From the NCBI GenBank assembly GCA_016794075.1, contig JAEUKU010000080.1, forward strand, positions 1 through 7,543: a stretch of DNA of 7,543 bases, read 5' to 3'. Position numbers and translations under genes: made by a program. Shown piece by piece: positions 5,979-7,543 of the stretch. The notes under the pieces were generated by a model. That model worked only from the letters and a program-made list of their open reading frames with translations. It did no database searches and was not told the DNA's origin. Position 1 is the first letter of the stretch, and each line of letters starts with the position of its first letter. The stretch is from Rhodospirillaceae bacterium (GTDB lineage Bacteria; Pseudomonadota; Alphaproteobacteria; Dongiales; Dongiaceae).

Positions 5979-6696
5979 GCTGTAGGAACTCGCGCAGCCG
6001 CGGGTTCTCCGGATTGCTGAGCAGGGTTGTCGGGTTGCCGTCAACAGAAATTCTGCCGTCTTCCATGAAGATCAATCGGGTGCCAACCTTTCGGGCAAAC
6101 GCCATCTCATGGGTCACGACGATCATCGTCATGCCCTCTTCGGCGAGCGACTGCATGACCCTGAGCACCTCATGACGGAGTTCCGGGTCGAGTGCAGACG
6201 TCGGCTCGTCGAACAGCATGAGCTTTGGTTTGATCGCCAGTGCACGGGCGATTGCGACGCGCTGCTGCTGGCCGCCGGAGAGTTCGGATGGGTAGTGGTG
6301 GCCGCGATCGGCGAGTCCAACCTTGGCAAGCAAGGCCTGCGCCTGGGTGGTCGCCTCCGCCTTGCTCGCACCGCGCACCTGCCTTGGCCCAAACGCGACA
6401 TTCTCCAGCGCCGTCATCTGTGGGAATAGGTTGAATTGCTGGAATACCATACCGGCTTCCTGACGGATCACGCGGACCTGCGAGCGTCCGGCCTTGACGC
6501 TGATCCCGTCGACCAACAGGTCACCGCCATCGATCTGCTCCAGCGCGTTGATGCAGCGCAGGAGCGTCGACTTCCCGGAGCCGGACGGGCCGATGAGCAC
6601 GACTACCTCGCCTGCTTCGATGTTCAGGTCGACCTCGCGCAATACGACGATGCGCCCGAAGGCCTTGGTCACCTTGCGAAACTCAACGACGTTCAT
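5968..6696 (-). CDS. Polar amino acid ABC transporter ATP-binding protein (GlnQ/HisP type)
   Basis: This is the cytoplasmic ATPase that powers import through the adjacent permease. The 242-residue product is of normal length for GlnQ/HisP/ArtP proteins and has every motif in order: Walker A GPSGSGKST (36-44), Q-loop in FQQFNLFP (85-92), signature LSGGQ (139-143), Walker B LMLFDE (159-164), D-loop SALD (167-170) and switch H196 in VTHEM. FQQFNLFPQMTALEN and the THEMAFARKV segment are characteristic of the polar amino acid subfamily. The ATG at 6694-6696 shares an ATGA with the permease stop (6693-6695), a 4-base overlap showing translational coupling. Its 3' end overlaps the start of the amidase gene. 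A longer frame reaching 6960 is only the shadow of the permease gene. The exact amino acid specificity cannot be told from an ATPase. Confidence 0.96.
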   Translation of the reverse strand: MNVVEFRKVTKAFGRIVVLREVDLNIEAGEVVVLIGPSGSGKSTLLRCINALEQIDGGDLLVDGISVKAGRSQVRVIRQEAGMVFQQFNLFPQMTALENVAFGPRQVRGASKAEATTQAQALLAKVGLADRGHHYPSELSGGQQQRVAIARALAIKPKLMLFDEPTSALDPELRHEVLRVMQSLAEEGMTMIVVTHEMAFARKVGTRLIFMEDGRISVDGNPTTLLSNPENPRLREFLQHVH

Positions 6697-7349
6697 AGGA
6701 TGCGCATCCTTTTCTCTGTGATGCGCAGGATCAGTGTCAACGTGCCGGTCATGATGAGATAGAGCACGGCGACGGCGGTCCAGATTTCCACCGCGCGGAA
6801 GTTTGCAGCCATGATCTCCTGTCCCTGGCGCGTGAGCTCCCCGACGCCAATCACAATGAACAGCGATGTGTCCTTCAGGCTGACGATGAACTGGTTGCCG
6901 AGCGGCGGAATCATGCGCCGGAAGGCCACCGGGCCGATGACATAAACGAGAACTTTCCACATCGGAAGGCCGAGCGCCAGCCCGGCCTCCTTGAGACCCT
7001 TATGGACCGACAGGAACGCGCCACGCACGATTTCAGCGATGTAGGCGCCTGCATTGACCACGATCGCAGTGATGGCTGCGGTCATTGGATTGACGCGGAC
7101 CTCCGCCAGAACCGGCAGTGCGAAGTATATGAACATGACCTGGACAACGATCGGCGTACCTCGAATCAGCTCGATATAGCCAAATGCGATCGCACTCAGA
7201 GGGGTATTGCCGTACGCGCGCATCAATCCAGCTATGAAGCCTACGACTAGGCCGCCGACGAGGCCCGCCAGCGCGATCAGGATCGTCAGCCTGGCTCCAT
7301 TCAGCAGAGCCGGCAGGGCGTCGGCGATGACAGTCCAATCGAAGTCCAT
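6693..7349 (-). CDS. Polar amino acid ABC transporter permease (HisM/GlnP type)
   Basis: This inner-membrane subunit forms the translocation path. The 218-residue product begins MDFDWTVIADALPALLNGA, as HisMQ-type permeases do. Its first strong membrane segment is about 21-43, followed by the family motif IELIRGTPIVVQVMFIYFALP (59-79), a membrane segment near 90-108, and the EAA loop EAGLALGLPMWKVLVYVIGP (121-140) that contacts the ATPase. Final hydrophobic segments follow toward the basic tail EKRMRIL. The ATG at 7347-7349 is preferred; an upstream GTG at 7385 would put the start inside the intergenic hairpin. Only one permease gene lies between the binding protein and the ATPase, so it probably works as a homodimer like GlnP, unless a second permease lies beyond the window. 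The stop overlaps the ATPase start. Confidence 0.95.
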   Translation of the reverse strand: MDFDWTVIADALPALLNGARLTILIALAGLVGGLVVGFIAGLMRAYGNTPLSAIAFGYIELIRGTPIVVQVMFIYFALPVLAEVRVNPMTAAITAIVVNAGAYIAEIVRGAFLSVHKGLKEAGLALGLPMWKVLVYVIGPVAFRRMIPPLGNQFIVSLKDTSLFIVIGVGELTRQGQEIMAANFRAVEIWTAVAVLYLIMTGTLTLILRITEKRMRIL

Positions 7350-7371
7350 AGCGGCATTCCAGTTCGAAGAA

Positions 7372-7398
7372 GCGCGCGCCGGCACGACCGGCGCGCGC
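7372..7398 (-). terminator. Perfect 11-bp intercistronic hairpin between binding protein and permease genes
   Basis: GCGCGCGCCGG (7372-7382) and CCGGCGCGCGC (7388-7398) are perfect inverted repeats with a 5-base loop, almost filling the 59-base gap between the binding-protein stop and the permease start. On the minus strand it is followed by TTCTTCG, a weak U-rich tail. It would stabilise the upstream mRNA or act as a leaky terminator, giving more binding protein than permease. Confidence 0.7.
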
Positions 7399-7408
7399 GC
7401 TCACGCCA

Positions 7409-7543
7409 TCAGATCTGCGGCTCGGAGCCGAACCACTTCTTGTAGATTGCGTTGTAGCGGCCATCCTTCTTCATGTTAGCGAGCGCCGTGTTTACCTTCG
7501 CCACCAGCTCGCTGCCCTTCGGGAAGCCGATGCCATACTGGTG
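7409..7543 (-). CDS. Amino acid ABC transporter periplasmic substrate-binding protein, C-terminal 44 residues
   Basis: Only the last 44 codons and the TGA (7409-7411) are inside the window; the gene continues past the right edge. The visible end contains YGIGFPKGSELVAKVNTAL and then MKKDGRYNAIYKKWFGSEP, a close match to the C-terminal end of family 3 solute-binding proteins (SBP_bac_3, the HisJ/GlnH group). In that fold this part closes domain I. The full protein would be expected to be about 250-280 residues with a signal peptide. It is probably the first gene of the transporter operon and so next to the promoter, which is not visible. The ligand-binding residues lie outside the window. Confidence 0.93.
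   Translation of the reverse strand, partial: HQYGIGFPKGSELVAKVNTALANMKKDGRYNAIYKKWFGSEPQI

Overview
The window looks like chromosomal DNA of a GC-rich alphaproteobacterium, probably in or near the Rhodospirillales. The reasons are the clpS-clpA pair, the alphaproteobacterial form of ClpS with its long N-terminal extension, and the S11 D-Ala-D-Ala carboxypeptidase fused to a SPOR domain. This placement is an inference from gene content, not from a marker gene.

Layout. Bases 1-1957, minus strand, hold clpS followed by clpA (cut by the left edge); together they form the adaptor and unfoldase of the ClpAP N-degron protease. Bases 2117-2815, minus strand, encode a 232-residue predicted lipoprotein of unknown function. 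Bases 2816-2957 are a divergent promoter region with a good sigma70-like promoter facing right, two GATTC sites inside its spacer and an inverted repeat touching its -35 box. Bases 2958-4436, plus strand, encode an exported D-alanyl-D-alanine carboxypeptidase with a C-terminal SPOR domain. Bases 4437-4931 are a 495-base non-coding stretch of clearly lower GC that holds several inverted repeats and may mark a junction. Bases 4932-7543, all minus strand, are an operon entering from the right edge. Its order of transcription is a periplasmic amino-acid-type binding protein (only its C-terminus is visible), a single membrane permease, an ATPase, and a C45-family Ntn amidohydrolase.

How the genes work together. 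The left half is housekeeping: regulated proteolysis and cell-wall remodelling. The right half reads as an uptake-and-process module: a polar-amino-acid ABC importer translationally coupled to a cytoplasmic self-processing amidase. The simplest model is import of an N-acylated or otherwise amide-linked amino acid followed by hydrolysis inside the cell; the substrate cannot be read from the sequence. A perfect 11-bp hairpin between the binding-protein and permease genes fits the usual need for more binding protein than membrane component.

No tRNA, rRNA, CRISPR array, transposase or integrase gene is visible. I see no clearly new defence or mobile system. The most interesting signals are the GANTC-loaded carboxypeptidase promoter, the amidase-transporter coupling and the low-GC repeat-bearing gap.
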